The translations under genes were made by a program, and so were the position numbers. From Vibrio pelagius (GTDB lineage: Bacteria > Pseudomonadota > Gammaproteobacteria > Enterobacterales > Vibrionaceae), in assembly GCF_024347575.1 (NCBI RefSeq), contig NZ_AP025504.1, forward strand, positions 124,001 to 188,000: DNA of 64,000 nucleotides. The letters run 5' to 3'. Position 1 is the first letter of the stretch. The number at the start of each line of letters is the position of its first letter. A model generated the notes under the pieces. That model ran no database searches, was not told the origin of the DNA, and saw only the letters and a list, made by a program, of their open reading frames with translations. This document shows, in pieces, positions 35,333-44,987 of this stretch.

Positions 35333-35469
35333 TGTCATGTCCACAGTTCTTGTTGTTACCAAACCAGCAATTCCGTGCGCTATAATTGACCGTTGTCGAG
35401 CTTGGAGATATGTAATTTTGTGATGGGATTTATATTAAAGACATTATTGTAATGAATGGAATCCTATAA

Positions 35470-35487
35470 GTAGGACCCCATCCTACA
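35470..35487 (-). promoter_or_regulatory. Shared 18-bp motif, site B (pseudo-esterase gene)
   Basis: GTAGGACCCCATCCTACA on the plus strand; the most symmetrical of the six sites. Going towards the gene on the minus strand, TAATAT (35437-35432) starts 32 nt further on. Confidence 0.6.
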
Positions 35488-35522
35488 AGAGCAGCCGAGA
35501 CCACTCTAATCCTTGTTCGGCA

Positions 35523-37178
35523 TTAGAAGCGATAGCCGAGGTTTAACGTCAGCGCGTCACGGGTTTCACCTTTGTTATACAGTACGCTTAAGTTATAGTT
35601 TTTGCCGATTTGCTTGTTGAAGCCAACTAGGTAAGCCCATTGATTGAGAGCGACACCGACGTCATAGTCAAACTCAATATCGCCAGTTTTTACGGTGCCC
35701 TGCATACGTGAATCTAAGCCTTGATACTCCGCCCCGACGAAAAACTGAGCTCGATAATCAACCAATTGGTAACCTAACATCGGTTGCACTGTCACAATGC
35801 CATCTCCCCACTCAGTCAACCCTTTTAGGCGTGTTTGTGAGTAAGTGCCGGTAACTGAAGCAAAAAACTCTTTGTAACCTACAGATAGTGTTGTACCTAC
35901 TCCACGCAAGTCATATTCAAGGTGCAATGGAACATTTAAACGACCACGTTCACACAATGCAGATACACCTTCACATAGTTTGTCGCCTAGCCCTGGTAGC
36001 TTGTCGTTAAGTTTATCCTTGAGGTATTCGCCTGCAGCGCCGGTATAACCAGCATCAATATTGGCATCAACGTTTACCTTTCCTACGTATCCGAACACAT
36101 TCCAAAATGGCAAAATATTGACATCACCACGTATCGAAAGGCTTTCTGCATTGACCGTTGCAACGCTGTCTTCAGGGTCAAATAGGTCATTTAATCGAAC
36201 ACCACCAATTACGTAATCTGTCATCGGTATATCCATATTTTGGTCTCGATAAGCAACAGAGATACCAAAAGGAAGTGGTAAATCGATGCCTTGGCGTCGT
36301 ACCATGTCACCCATTAACGGAAAGATTCGATCGAGTTTTACGCTCTCCTCTTGCATTCTTGGGTCAGATACTTCCTGTAATCTTTCTTCATCAAGAATTT
36401 GTACACCGTTGTTATCTTCGTATAGTGCAACAGGTTCAACTAAGCTGGTCATTTTCATTGGCTTGTTCTTGGTTTGACCAACCACTTCAGTTGTTTTGCT
36501 TGCGATAACTAACTTGCCATAGGGTAAAGTTTGAAATTTAATCTCTTGCTTATAGCTATCTACATTGTATGTATGGTGTTTAAACGGCTTTTTGTTGCGA
36601 ATTAGCATCTGTTTTGGCTCACCATCAACTACCGTAATTTCGACATGCAAAAAACGGAAATAGGCGATGTCTTGAGGCAGTCCATACTTTGAATAATCGA
36701 AGCTGATAATAACTGTATGATCACCGATTTCTTTCGCACGAACTGAAGACGAGTCAAAGCTTTCAGCATAGTCACGTAAGCGATACTCGGTACGTGTGAA
36801 CGTTTCTATTTCGTCGATCAACTTTTCGTTAGCGTCTAGCTCTTCTGGGTTGTATTTAATACGCAGATCAATGTTGCCTTTGTTGTCGGTGTTCTTAACG
36901 AGGTAGACGCTTGAGTCACGAATTTCGTCACCGACTTGATAAGTACGGTGTGCGTGTTCAACGAGATGTTCGCCCTGTACCAATGAGCTAATGGCTAGTT
37001 TTGGTAAATCATGACTGATGCCATATTTGTCAAACACTGCTCGACCTTTTTCCACGACTTCACTGTAAGTCTGTGTTGCTTCTGCAGAGACAAAAGTTGG
37101 AGTGGTTAGTAGTAGGGCGCTCGCTAACACAGAAAGAGTATGGGTCTTACAGTTGGTGTGTATTTTAAAAAAACTCAT
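35523..37178 (-). CDS. Outer-membrane beta-barrel protein of unknown family (551 aa)
   Basis: Signal peptide (THTLSVLASALLLTTPTFVSA-EA) followed by an about 280-residue N-terminal region rich in charged residues, and a C-terminal half with alternating strands, GYVGKVNVDANIDAGYTG, QPMLGYQLVDYRAQFFVGAEY and a terminal LNLGYRF, a typical barrel end with Phe. One Cys pair (LCEGVSALCERG) sits near the middle. I start at ATG 37178, which begins the signal peptide and has GGAA upstream, rather than the in-frame 37295. Function unknown. Shared motif site E lies 189 bp upstream. Confidence 0.75.
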   Translation of the reverse strand: MSFFKIHTNCKTHTLSVLASALLLTTPTFVSAEATQTYSEVVEKGRAVFDKYGISHDLPKLAISSLVQGEHLVEHAHRTYQVGDEIRDSSVYLVKNTDNKGNIDLRIKYNPEELDANEKLIDEIETFTRTEYRLRDYAESFDSSSVRAKEIGDHTVIISFDYSKYGLPQDIAYFRFLHVEITVVDGEPKQMLIRNKKPFKHHTYNVDSYKQEIKFQTLPYGKLVIASKTTEVVGQTKNKPMKMTSLVEPVALYEDNNGVQILDEERLQEVSDPRMQEESVKLDRIFPLMGDMVRRQGIDLPLPFGISVAYRDQNMDIPMTDYVIGGVRLNDLFDPEDSVATVNAESLSIRGDVNILPFWNVFGYVGKVNVDANIDAGYTGAAGEYLKDKLNDKLPGLGDKLCEGVSALCERGRLNVPLHLEYDLRGVGTTLSVGYKEFFASVTGTYSQTRLKGLTEWGDGIVTVQPMLGYQLVDYRAQFFVGAEYQGLDSRMQGTVKTGDIEFDYDVGVALNQWAYLVGFNKQIGKNYNLSVLYNKGETRDALTLNLGYRF

Positions 37179-37366
37179 GACGGTTTCCACGCTGAGTAGC
37201 CTCAAACCTTCGAGACTCAAACAGTTAAAGTAATACTGAACATCTTGTTCAGTTGTTATGTATTTATCCGTTGGGATTGCTTGTGTGAATGCCACAAATA
37301 AGAATGCATTGCGTCAATCAATGAGAGGATTTTAAGAGGAGGTGAGGGATAGCGTTAATCGCATTT

Positions 37367-37384
37367 GATGGACGCTATCCTCAC
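37367..37384 (-). promoter_or_regulatory. Shared 18-bp motif, site E (551-aa barrel gene)
   Basis: GATGGACGCTATCCTCAC on the plus strand. Towards the gene, TAAAAT (37334-37329; 5 of 6 to the sigma-70 -10) starts 32 nt further on. Its outer half is also one arm of an inverted repeat with GTGAGGGATAGCG at 37342-37354. Confidence 0.55.
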
Positions 37385-37436
37385 TTGGTGAATAGTAATA
37401 TTAAATATCTGATTTATAATAATTTTTAATCAGATG

Positions 37437-37473
37437 TAAAAATGGCCTGCAAAGTTAAAATACTTGGCAGGCC
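37437..37473 (-). terminator. Terminator of AaeXAB-like operon
   Basis: GGCCTGCAAAGT / ACTTGGCAGGCC stem; the minus-strand exit is T-rich. Located 33 bp past the FUSC stop. Confidence 0.75.
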
Positions 37474-37505
37474 GATTGGTTGTGACTGATTTGGTCGATT
37501 TAGTA

Positions 37506-38861
37506 CTAAGCGGTCACCTTGACTCGGAATAGATCAGTAAACAGTTTCGCTATCATTAAAATGAGCATAATATTTACCAGCATTAACAGTGGTGTTTCTA
37601 TTCTGTATACCGGAGTAAGATTGAGTGCTCCAGATGTAAGAACAACCAACAAGTTGATGCCCAAAATTCGATGTATCATGAGCTTAGGTGAAGCGAATAC
37701 TTGCCATATCACAACAATGTTAATGAAGTAGAATAGACCAAGCTCCCATAGCTCTGTTAACAGTGGCATCACGAAAATGTACTGCAACAGGATCACCGTT
37801 CCCGTGCCCAACACGCCATAAAAGGCATCCTTAATAACAGTTGGTGGCATGGTAGGGAGCATGGCAGAGAATACACCAGCTATCATTGGGAATATGAATC
37901 CTCCCGGCATAGGAAGATAAATCCAAATTAATAGCGACGTAATAAACATTGATATACCTTGAAGTACTTTGCGCCCATCTTCATTCAAATGTTCAACAAA
38001 TGTGCGGTGAGCGTGATGCCACGACACGTCTCTATTATCGCCCATAACAGCGAGTTCTCCATCAACAAGGGATTGACCAGGTGTCAATACATCGAACGTC
38101 TTCAAGTTATGAGCAATAACCTCCCATTGAATATCTAAAGTAGATTCACTGTGACTTTTTTTGAGTAGTGCATCCTGGATGTGTGCCATTTCACTGACAC
38201 GCAAACGCCATGTTTGGATGTTCTCTTTGAGGTGGTAACTTCCTGTCAGCGGCAGATCCAGAAGTTGATACAGTTTATCAATATTGGTGGTGTTACTTTC
38301 AAGAGAAGCAATGTCTATTTCATCGGTTTGATCCATCGCGTCTAACAAAGTTTGTCTGCTAGTTTCAAAGCGTTGGACAAAGTTGAGCTCCGTATTTACG
38401 GGCCACACGATGCGAAACACAACAGAAAATACTATAACGCCCAGTAGTGTTTCTTGAAGCCGAAGTACAGCGAAGTGAAAGGTGGCTTGGCTATCAAATC
38501 CGCCCATGCAAGCGACAATGGAACAGACAGCAAAACCAATTGAAAAGACATAGCCGTACTTATCATCGCTCGACATAAAGATGCACACCCCAAGAAATAG
38601 AGTGAAGAATGTCAAAAACAAGAAACGGTCTTGAGAAAACATAGCGATAAGGAAAAAGGCATAACCTGTTCCTAACAGGGTTCCCATCAACCGGTTATGA
38701 CCTTTGTTTATTGAATGAGCGAAACTCTCGTTCAACGCCATCACTGCCACCGCTATCGCTGCCCAATATGGTTTTTCCCATCCAAACCACAACGCTAAGC
38801 AAATCGCGATAACGATAGAGAGTGCGACTTTAATCGCTTCTTTAGTCGATGCAGTAAGCAT
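37506..38861 (-). CDS. FUSC family inner-membrane exporter (AaeB-like)
   Basis: A 451-aa protein of the fusaric acid resistance/aromatic acid exporter family: an N-terminal block of five or six TM helices (EAIKVALSIVIAICLALWFGW; KPYWAAIAVAVMA with GHNRLMGTLLGTG), a central cytoplasmic domain of about 150 residues, then a second TM block (FITSLLIWIYLPMPGGFIFP). It is shorter than E. coli AaeB (655 aa). It is the last gene of the DUF1656-HlyD-FUSC operon, starting 9 nt after the adaptor stop. It should export small aromatic acids or similar lipophilic weak acids. Confidence 0.85.
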   Translation of the reverse strand: MLTASTKEAIKVALSIVIAICLALWFGWEKPYWAAIAVAVMALNESFAHSINKGHNRLMGTLLGTGYAFFLIAMFSQDRFLFLTFFTLFLGVCIFMSSDDKYGYVFSIGFAVCSIVACMGGFDSQATFHFAVLRLQETLLGVIVFSVVFRIVWPVNTELNFVQRFETSRQTLLDAMDQTDEIDIASLESNTTNIDKLYQLLDLPLTGSYHLKENIQTWRLRVSEMAHIQDALLKKSHSESTLDIQWEVIAHNLKTFDVLTPGQSLVDGELAVMGDNRDVSWHHAHRTFVEHLNEDGRKVLQGISMFITSLLIWIYLPMPGGFIFPMIAGVFSAMLPTMPPTVIKDAFYGVLGTGTVILLQYIFVMPLLTELWELGLFYFINIVVIWQVFASPKLMIHRILGINLLVVLTSGALNLTPVYRIETPLLMLVNIMLILMIAKLFTDLFRVKVTA

Positions 38862-38870
38862 AAAAGTTAC

Positions 38871-39737
38871 CTAACTATTTTTGATGATTTTAATCGATGC
38901 AGTCATACCAACACGAAGCTGTACGCCGTCAGGTATATTGTCTAATTTGACTTTGATAGGGATACGTTGAGCTAGACGTATCCATTGAAAGTTTGGATTA
39001 ACGTTTGGCAATAGATCATTGCCTGTGCTGCCGTCTTGTTTCGCGATACCAAAGCCAACACTCTTAATGTGACCCTCTAGTTCAACGTTGTTATGCATCA
39101 TGAGGGTTACGTAGGCTTTGTCTTGAGGATCTACACCAACAAGGTCAGTCTCCTTGAAATAACCTTCAATCCAAAAGCTATCTTCATCAATCAATGCAAC
39201 GACTGGAGAGTTTGCGACGACTTGAGAACCCACGCGTAGGTTTAGGTTGGTAATATAACCATTGGTAGGTGCATATACTTTGGTGTACTCAAGATTCAGA
39301 TGCGCTTCTTCGACGTTCGCTTTTGCCAGCTCAACATTTGCAGCGCTAGTCTCTACCGCATTACTTAAGTTATTTAAAGTAAGAACGGGTACCGCACCCG
39401 GAGTTCGTTTCTCTAAGTTCAATGCACGCTGTTCTTCGTTCTTTGCTTTAGCAAGTAGGGCAAGTGCTTGCTTTTCAGTTGCAAGAGCCTTTCTGTAGGT
39501 TGCCTTGTAAATACTTGGGTCTATTTCAAAAAGAAGGTCGCCCTTTTTCACTTTCGAATTGTCTTCGACATGCATTTCTATGACTTGACCTGTTACGCGA
39601 GGCGTTATCGAAACGATATAAGCGCTAACTTGCCCGTCTCTGGTCCACGGGTTACTGGAGTATGACTGGTAGTAGCTAAAGATCACGGTTCCGGCTGCGG
39701 ATAACAATAAAAGGGTAATGAGATAACGTTTGATCAC
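38871..39737 (-). CDS. HlyD/EmrA family periplasmic adaptor (AaeA-like)
   Basis: A 288-aa adaptor with one N-terminal TM anchor (ITLLLLSAAGTVIFSYY), then NPWTRDGQVSAYIVSITPRVTGQV, an alpha-hairpin and YTKVYAPTNGYITNLNLRVG, closely matching the AaeA pattern. GTG 39737 has GAGG 8 nt upstream and lies just past the stop of the DUF1656 gene; the TTG at 39773 would overlap that gene. Links the FUSC exporter to an outer-membrane channel. Confidence 0.87.
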   Translation of the reverse strand: MIKRYLITLLLLSAAGTVIFSYYQSYSSNPWTRDGQVSAYIVSITPRVTGQVIEMHVEDNSKVKKGDLLFEIDPSIYKATYRKALATEKQALALLAKAKNEEQRALNLEKRTPGAVPVLTLNNLSNAVETSAANVELAKANVEEAHLNLEYTKVYAPTNGYITNLNLRVGSQVVANSPVVALIDEDSFWIEGYFKETDLVGVDPQDKAYVTLMMHNNVELEGHIKSVGFGIAKQDGSTGNDLLPNVNPNFQWIRLAQRIPIKVKLDNIPDGVQLRVGMTASIKIIKNS

Positions 39738-39747
39738 GGTAAATGCC

Positions 39748-39960
39748 TCAAAAAATGGTAATAAATTGGCCAATAATGCCAGTAAAGATCACGATCAAGC
39801 TAAGTTCGGCTATTGCAGGAAAGGCGACGTACTTATGAAGCCCAAACCTGGTTGCGATTGACCCTGTTAAGATTGTCAATATATAAGCCAGTGCGATAAC
39901 TAATAACAGTGGCGGGAAGTAGACTTCGCCCCACACAAGTTCATGTGGCATTGTGCTCAT
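39748..39960 (-). CDS. DUF1656 small membrane protein (AaeX-like)
   Basis: A 70-aa protein with two TM helices. MPHELVWGEVYFPPLLLVIALAYIL and LHKYVAFPAIAELSLIVIF fit DUF1656, as I recall E. coli AaeX. It is the first gene of the aaeXAB-like operon; role unknown. In E. coli the operon is switched on by the LysR protein AaeR, but no aaeR is next to it here. Instead shared motif site F sits 70 bp upstream. Confidence 0.85.
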   Translation of the reverse strand: MSTMPHELVWGEVYFPPLLLVIALAYILTILTGSIATRFGLHKYVAFPAIAELSLIVIFTGIIGQFITIF

Positions 39961-40424
39961 GGTTCTTTTTCTCTATCTGTTTGATGAATGCAACAATAAT
40001 CGAGTTACGTTTATTGTGATAATCGCGTATAGAGGACGAGACCCATCAAAAAGCTTGCTTTGCTCGGTGACTGTAGCGCGACTTCTATGTGAGCAGTTGG
40101 CCGCTCTATGGGTGAAAGGTCGATTAAAGACCCGGAGATACACTCTTATTTTAAATTTATTTCGAAATAACGAATTTTTTTGTTTTAAATAAAATTCCAT
40201 GAAAACAATGACTTTGAGTATGAGCATCGCTCTAAACCTTATCCAAACAGTCAAAGTGATGATTTGATCCATCAAATGAGATTACATAATAAAACGTTTT
40301 GTTCTTAATATTCGATTCGAAGCAAAGAGATGCTTTATTTATTTTGAATAATTCAGTAGATATTATTATTTAGTCATCATTGGGTTATTTTATTTTTATA
40401 TTTGTTAGTAAGAGTAAAATTGTC
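39961..40424. other. Divergent promoter region, AaeXAB-like operon / aspT
   Basis: 464 bases without a gene. It holds motif site F and, nearer aspT, a perfect palindrome ATTTGAT-CC-ATCAAAT (40262-40277) that could be an operator for aspT. TTCGATTCGAA near 40313 is a second short palindrome. Confidence 0.5.
40030..40047 (-). promoter_or_regulatory. Shared 18-bp motif, site F (AaeXAB-like operon)
   Basis: Minus strand GATGGGTCTCGTCCTCTA; the most divergent of the six. TATTGT (39998-39993) starts 31 nt further towards the operon. Confidence 0.5.
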
Positions 40425-42140
40425 ATGGAAATTATTTCTAAACTTTTTGACATGGCACCATTTGTTGCTCTCTTTATTACGCTCTCTCTCGGTTATATGG
40501 TAGGTAAAATTACCATTGGTCGATTTGTTCTTGGCGGTGTTGCCGGAACATTATTAATGGGTGTAATTATTGGGCAATTTGGTGTTCATATTGATCCCGG
40601 CGTAAAAAGCATTTTCTTTGCGCTCTTTATTTACGCAGTAGGCTATCAAGGTGGTGCGCAGTTCTTCAAAGCATTGAACTTTAGAACCATCAACATTCTA
40701 CTTTCTGCCGTGGTTATGACGGTTTCAGGTCTGCTTTGTGTGTTAGCAGCAGCTTGGATGTTTGATCTAGACAGAGGTACGGCCGCAGGTCTTGCAGCTG
40801 GTGGTTTGACTCAATCGGCAATCATCGGTACAGCGGGTGATGCGATCGCACGTCTTGGTGGCGTGACGGAAGAAGCCAAGCACCTAATGCAGACCAACGT
40901 CGCAGTAGGCTACGCAGTTACGTACATCTTTGGTTCGCTTGGTCCAATTCTGATGGTGACCTGGGTATTCCCAACACTGATGAAGTGGGATATCCGAGCA
41001 GAAGCGATTGCTCTAGAAGAGAAAAACTCAAACGGTAAGCGCGATCTTGCGCCGGGTGAATTCAACGCAGTAACCGCGCTGGTTACACGAGCATTTAAAG
41101 TGAGTAAAGATGGTGGGTTAGCAGGCAAAACCTTAGCTCAGTTAAACCAACACGCTCTAGCTGCTTGTATTGAATTGATTCAACGTGATGGCAAAGTGCT
41201 AGAAGTGGACAAATTCACAGCACTGAAAGAAGGGGATGTCATTGTTGTAACAGGTCGTCGTAATGCGGTACATCAGCTGCAAGATGGTTTGGCTGACAAC
41301 GAGGTTGCACTTCCAGAAGACTATGAAGTTATTGAAGAAAATCGCCAACTGATCGCTGATAATCACATACTGATTGGTAAGTCACTGCAAGAGATCAAAG
41401 AGGCTTCGAACCAAGGTTCCATGCGCGGCGTTTATGTGACGGATTACATTCGTGAAGGCAGCTCTATCGAAATGACGCCGGATCTTGTGGTGAAGAAAAA
41501 CGACGTCATCCAGCTTACCGGTACAGCAAAAGACATCAATCGCGTTGAGAAAAACATCGGTCAACGCATGGGCTCTGCAACCATGACGGATTTCATTGTG
41601 CTTGGTATGGGCATGGTGCTTGGTCTATTGATTGGTCTTATCAGCTTTAAGATTGCTGGTATTCCCGTCACCATCGGTTCTGGTGCAGGTTGTTTGATCT
41701 CAGGCTTGATTGTGGGTTGGTTACGTAGCCGCAATCCGCACGTTGCTCAGTTTCCTGTGGGTGCTGCGAACTTTATTCGAGATTTCGGTTTGGCAGCATT
41801 TGTGGGCATTGTTGGCCTTGAAGCTGGGCCTCAAGCGGTCGACACCATCAAAGAACACGGTATGTCTCTGTTGTTCCTTGGTATGGCTGTGACCATTATT
41901 CCTCAGTTTATTTCGTTCTTCTTCTCATATTTTGTATTGAAGATTAAGAACCCAGTTGAAGCACTAGGCTGTGTGACAGGTGGACGAAGTGCAAACCCAG
42001 CATTTGCGGCTTTAATGGAAAAAACAGGTAATGCAACACCAGTATTTTCATTCACCGTGACTTATGCAGTCGCTAATGTACTGCTTACCCTGTGGGGTCC
42101 AATTATTGTCGGCATTATTACTTTAAACGCAGGCATGTAA
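40425..42140 (+). CDS. aspT: Aspartate:alanine antiporter
   Basis: A 571-aa inner-membrane exchanger of the AspT/YidE/YbjL family. N-terminal TM block (LGYMVGKITIGRFVLGGVAGTLLMG), two cytoplasmic TrkA-C (RCK_C) domains around residues 200-375 (EGDVIVVTGRR, KNDVIQLTGTA), then a second TM block with the repeated antiporter motif GAGCLISGLIVGWLRS. Paired with aspD downstream, it exchanges aspartate for alanine so that intracellular decarboxylation builds a proton motive force. I start at ATG 40425 (MEIISKLFD); the in-frame 40380 start lacks family support. Confidence 0.88.
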   Translation: MEIISKLFDMAPFVALFITLSLGYMVGKITIGRFVLGGVAGTLLMGVIIGQFGVHIDPGVKSIFFALFIYAVGYQGGAQFFKALNFRTINILLSAVVMTVSGLLCVLAAAWMFDLDRGTAAGLAAGGLTQSAIIGTAGDAIARLGGVTEEAKHLMQTNVAVGYAVTYIFGSLGPILMVTWVFPTLMKWDIRAEAIALEEKNSNGKRDLAPGEFNAVTALVTRAFKVSKDGGLAGKTLAQLNQHALAACIELIQRDGKVLEVDKFTALKEGDVIVVTGRRNAVHQLQDGLADNEVALPEDYEVIEENRQLIADNHILIGKSLQEIKEASNQGSMRGVYVTDYIREGSSIEMTPDLVVKKNDVIQLTGTAKDINRVEKNIGQRMGSATMTDFIVLGMGMVLGLLIGLISFKIAGIPVTIGSGAGCLISGLIVGWLRSRNPHVAQFPVGAANFIRDFGLAAFVGIVGLEAGPQAVDTIKEHGMSLLFLGMAVTIIPQFISFFFSYFVLKIKNPVEALGCVTGGRSANPAFAALMEKTGNATPVFSFTVTYAVANVLLTLWGPIIVGIITLNAGM

Positions 42141-42165
42141 TTTAAATAAATTCGAACACTCTTAT

Positions 42166-42183
42166 CGCCTAATTAAATAGGCG
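42166..42183 (+). other. Hairpin between aspT and aspD
   Basis: CGCCTA / TAGGCG with ATTAAA loop, no T-run: an mRNA hairpin that may adjust the aspT:aspD ratio within one transcript. Confidence 0.4.
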
Positions 42184-42235
42184 GTAGGGGAAGTATTATC
42201 CAAATTTTACTAAATAATAGATTCAGGTAAATATT

Positions 42236-43831
42236 ATGACTACGCAAAACACAACAATTGATTTTTCGAAATTTGCAGATTTAAGCCCATTTGAATTAAA
42301 AGATAAACTTATTGAAGTGGCACAAACTGTTCCTGACCGCGCTTTATTAGATGCAGGTCGTGGTAACCCTAATTTTCTAGCGACACTACCACGTAAAGCG
42401 TTCATTCGTTTGGGTGAATTCGCAATATTGGAAGCCGAGCGCACCTACTCATACCTAGATGGTGGTTTCGGTGGCATTCCAGATGGTGTGGGCATTGTTG
42501 AGCGCTTCGATACGTTTGCAAGCAAGAATAAACAAGACCAAGGCGTACAGTTCTTGGAAAAGTCGCTGAGCTACGCAAAAGACCGTTTGGGTCTAGAGAA
42601 GCAAGCGTTCTTGAATGAACTGGTTAACGCATACCTTGCATGTAACTACCCAGTGCCACCACGCATGTTGACGAACATCGAAACAGTTGTGAAACAGTAC
42701 ATCGCAGAAGAGATGTACGGCCCGATGCCAATGACAACAGACTTCGATCTGTTTGCAACGGAAGGCGGTACAGCGTCTATGACGTACACGTTCCAAACTA
42801 TGTTCAACAACGGTCTATTGAAGAAAGGTGACAAGGTTGCACTAATAACTCCAATCTTTACGCCTTACCTAGAGATTCCAGAACTGAGTGAATACGAACT
42901 GGAAATCGTTGAACTACGTCTGGATGAGACAACATGGCAGCTGCCGATGTCTGAAATCGAAAAGCTTGCAGATACAGACATCAAACTGCTTTGTGTTGTT
43001 AACCCAGCAAACCCAGCGTCTGTGAAGTTCTCGGATGAAACTCTGGATAACCTATCAAACTTCGTGAACAACGAACGTAGCGACCTATTCATTGTGACTG
43101 ACGATGTATACGGCACTTTTGCGGACGACTTTGTCTCACTGTTTGCGAAACTGCCATACAACACGCTTTGTGTGTACTCGTTCTCTAAGTACTTCGGTGC
43201 AACAGGCTGGCGTCTAGGCTCGATTGCGATTCAACACAACAACGTATTTGACGATGCAATGCGTAGCCTTCCTGAAGCGCGTCAACTTGAGCTGGACGAT
43301 CGTTACAAAACGCTGACTCCGGAACCGCGTGAGATCAAGTTTATTGACCGTATCGTTGCAGATAGCCGCAGCGTAGCACTTAACCACACAGCAGGTTTGT
43401 CTCTTCCTCAACAAGTTCAAATGGCGCTGTTCTCATTGAACTGCTTGATGGACTCAGAGAAAAACTACAAAGAAGCATGTAAACGCATCATTCGTGAGCG
43501 TTACAAAACTCTGTACAAAAACATGGGTGTAGAAATTGAAGAAAACAAAGATCGTGTGGACTACTACACACTGCTTGAGCTCGACACTCTGGGCGGCAAA
43601 TTGTACGGACCAGCATTCGTTGAATGGTTCAAAGCGAGCGAGAAAGGCAAAGACTTCCTGTTCCGCCTTGCACATGAAACCGGCGTTATCCTACTTCCAG
43701 GCCAAGGCTTCGATGTAGTGCATGCATCAGTTCGAGTTTCGTTAGCAAACCTTACTCACCATGAATACGAGCTTATCGGTCGTGCAACACGCAAAGTGTT
43801 GGATGAGTACTTTGCTGAATTCAAAGGCTAA
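42236..43831 (+). CDS. aspD: Aspartate 4-decarboxylase (bifunctional with aspartate aminotransferase)
   Basis: A 531-aa PLP enzyme of aminotransferase fold type I. It has the AspD-specific long N-terminus (FELKDKLIEVA, DAGRGNPNFLATLPR), VNPANPAS, TDDVYGTF and the Schiff-base Lys in YSFSKYFGATGWRLG. It converts L-aspartate to L-alanine and CO2, with minor aminotransferase activity. It lies 95 bp behind aspT, the antiporter that feeds it. pdxY, a kinase making its PLP cofactor, comes next. Length agrees with AspD (about 530 aa). Confidence 0.92.
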   Translation: MTTQNTTIDFSKFADLSPFELKDKLIEVAQTVPDRALLDAGRGNPNFLATLPRKAFIRLGEFAILEAERTYSYLDGGFGGIPDGVGIVERFDTFASKNKQDQGVQFLEKSLSYAKDRLGLEKQAFLNELVNAYLACNYPVPPRMLTNIETVVKQYIAEEMYGPMPMTTDFDLFATEGGTASMTYTFQTMFNNGLLKKGDKVALITPIFTPYLEIPELSEYELEIVELRLDETTWQLPMSEIEKLADTDIKLLCVVNPANPASVKFSDETLDNLSNFVNNERSDLFIVTDDVYGTFADDFVSLFAKLPYNTLCVYSFSKYFGATGWRLGSIAIQHNNVFDDAMRSLPEARQLELDDRYKTLTPEPREIKFIDRIVADSRSVALNHTAGLSLPQQVQMALFSLNCLMDSEKNYKEACKRIIRERYKTLYKNMGVEIEENKDRVDYYTLLELDTLGGKLYGPAFVEWFKASEKGKDFLFRLAHETGVILLPGQGFDVVHASVRVSLANLTHHEYELIGRATRKVLDEYFAEFKG

Positions 43832-43854
43832 TGAATCCAGCCTGACTAAGAATA

Positions 43855-43875
43855 AGCCTCGGCGTTGTCGAGGCT
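43855..43875 (+). other. Hairpin between aspD and pdxY
   Basis: AGCCTCG / CGAGGCT stem, 7-nt loop, no T-run, so at best a weak terminator or processing site; read-through into pdxY is likely. Confidence 0.45.
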
Positions 43876-43956
43876 ATTCCGACCAAATAAGCACAGTGCG
43901 CGATATTGTGTTTATTTAGTCGCCAAGCTAACAAACTTCTCAATTAAGAGTGACTT

Positions 43957-44814
43957 ATGAAAAGCATTATTTCTATTCAATCTCATGTGGTTTATGGCCA
44001 CGCAGGAAACAGTTCTGCCGTCTTCCCGATGCAAAGAATGGGCCTCGAAGTATGGCCAATCCACACCGTTCAGTTCTCCAATCATACGCAATACCAACAG
44101 GGTTGGACGGGGCAACGATTCGGCTCTGACGACATTCGAAATTTAGTAAGAGGACTAGACAACATCAATGCTCTAGGAGACTGCGGTGCAATACTATCAG
44201 GTTATCTAGGAAGTGCAGACCAATGTAAAGCCGTTGCTGAAGCGGTCAACCAAGTTAAAGAAAAGAATCACAATGCACTCTATGTTTGTGACCCTGTCAT
44301 GGGTGACCCAGACAAAGGTTGCATTGTTGATGATGGCGTTAAAACCGCGATTAGCGAACATTTACTGCCTATTGCCGATATCATCGTGCCCAATCAATTC
44401 GAGTTGAGTGAATTGACCGATACCAAGATCCACTCTCTCTATGACGCCGTTACAGCGTGTAAGAAAGCATTGGAACTTGGTCCTAAGATAGTGCTCGTCA
44501 AACATCTACATTCATTGCCGGACGACGCTTTCAGTATGATCCTTGCAACCAACAAAGCATGCTACTTAGTTCAGAGACCCAACATCGAATTTGATAAACA
44601 ACCAGTAGGGGTGGGCGACCTTATCTCTGGATTGTTTACAGCTGGGTTAATGAAGAAAATGTCTCCGGTGGCTGCATTCCGCCATGCAAACAATGCGGTC
44701 TATGGTGTGTTAGAGGTGACCAAGAGTTATGGCACTTGGGAGCTACAAACGATCAATGCCCAATATGAATTTGTAGAACCTACCCATGATTTTAACCTAG
44801 TCAAAATAGGCTAA
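43957..44814 (+). CDS. pdxY: Pyridoxal kinase
   Basis: A 285-aa ribokinase-superfamily enzyme that phosphorylates pyridoxal to [27 protein letters not shown] at the N-terminus, [13 protein letters not shown] in the middle, [10 protein letters not shown], and the catalytic [14 protein letters not shown] (in PdxY the motif is GTGD; here V replaces T and Asp is kept) match PdxY. It lies 125 bp after aspD in the same direction, so cofactor supply to the PLP-dependent AspD is a reasonable inference. Confidence 0.92.
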   Translation: MKSIISIQSHVVYGHAGNSSAVFPMQRMGLEVWPIHTVQFSNHTQYQQGWTGQRFGSDDIRNLVRGLDNINALGDCGAILSGYLGSADQCKAVAEAVNQVKEKNHNALYVCDPVMGDPDKGCIVDDGVKTAISEHLLPIADIIVPNQFELSELTDTKIHSLYDAVTACKKALELGPKIVLVKHLHSLPDDAFSMILATNKACYLVQRPNIEFDKQPVGVGDLISGLFTAGLMKKMSPVAAFRHANNAVYGVLEVTKSYGTWELQTINAQYEFVEPTHDFNLVKIG

Positions 44815-44852
44815 AGCACAAAACTCCGGCAGCAATCGCGGGGCGACTATTC

Positions 44853-44870
44853 GATGGATAGCGTCCTACA
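44853..44870 (+). promoter_or_regulatory. Shared 18-bp motif, site C (patatin gene)
   Basis: GATGGATAGCGTCCTACA. TATATT (44902-44907) starts 31 nt further on; the start codon lies 144 nt past the motif. Confidence 0.6.
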
Positions 44871-44987
44871 AACGAGATTACGAACCAAGCTGGATCCTAG
44901 TTATATTATGACGGCAAAGAGATGGATTTCACTTTACCCCTATTTATCAACCCCTCTGTTTTCTATTTATCTTTTTAGTAGACAGAG

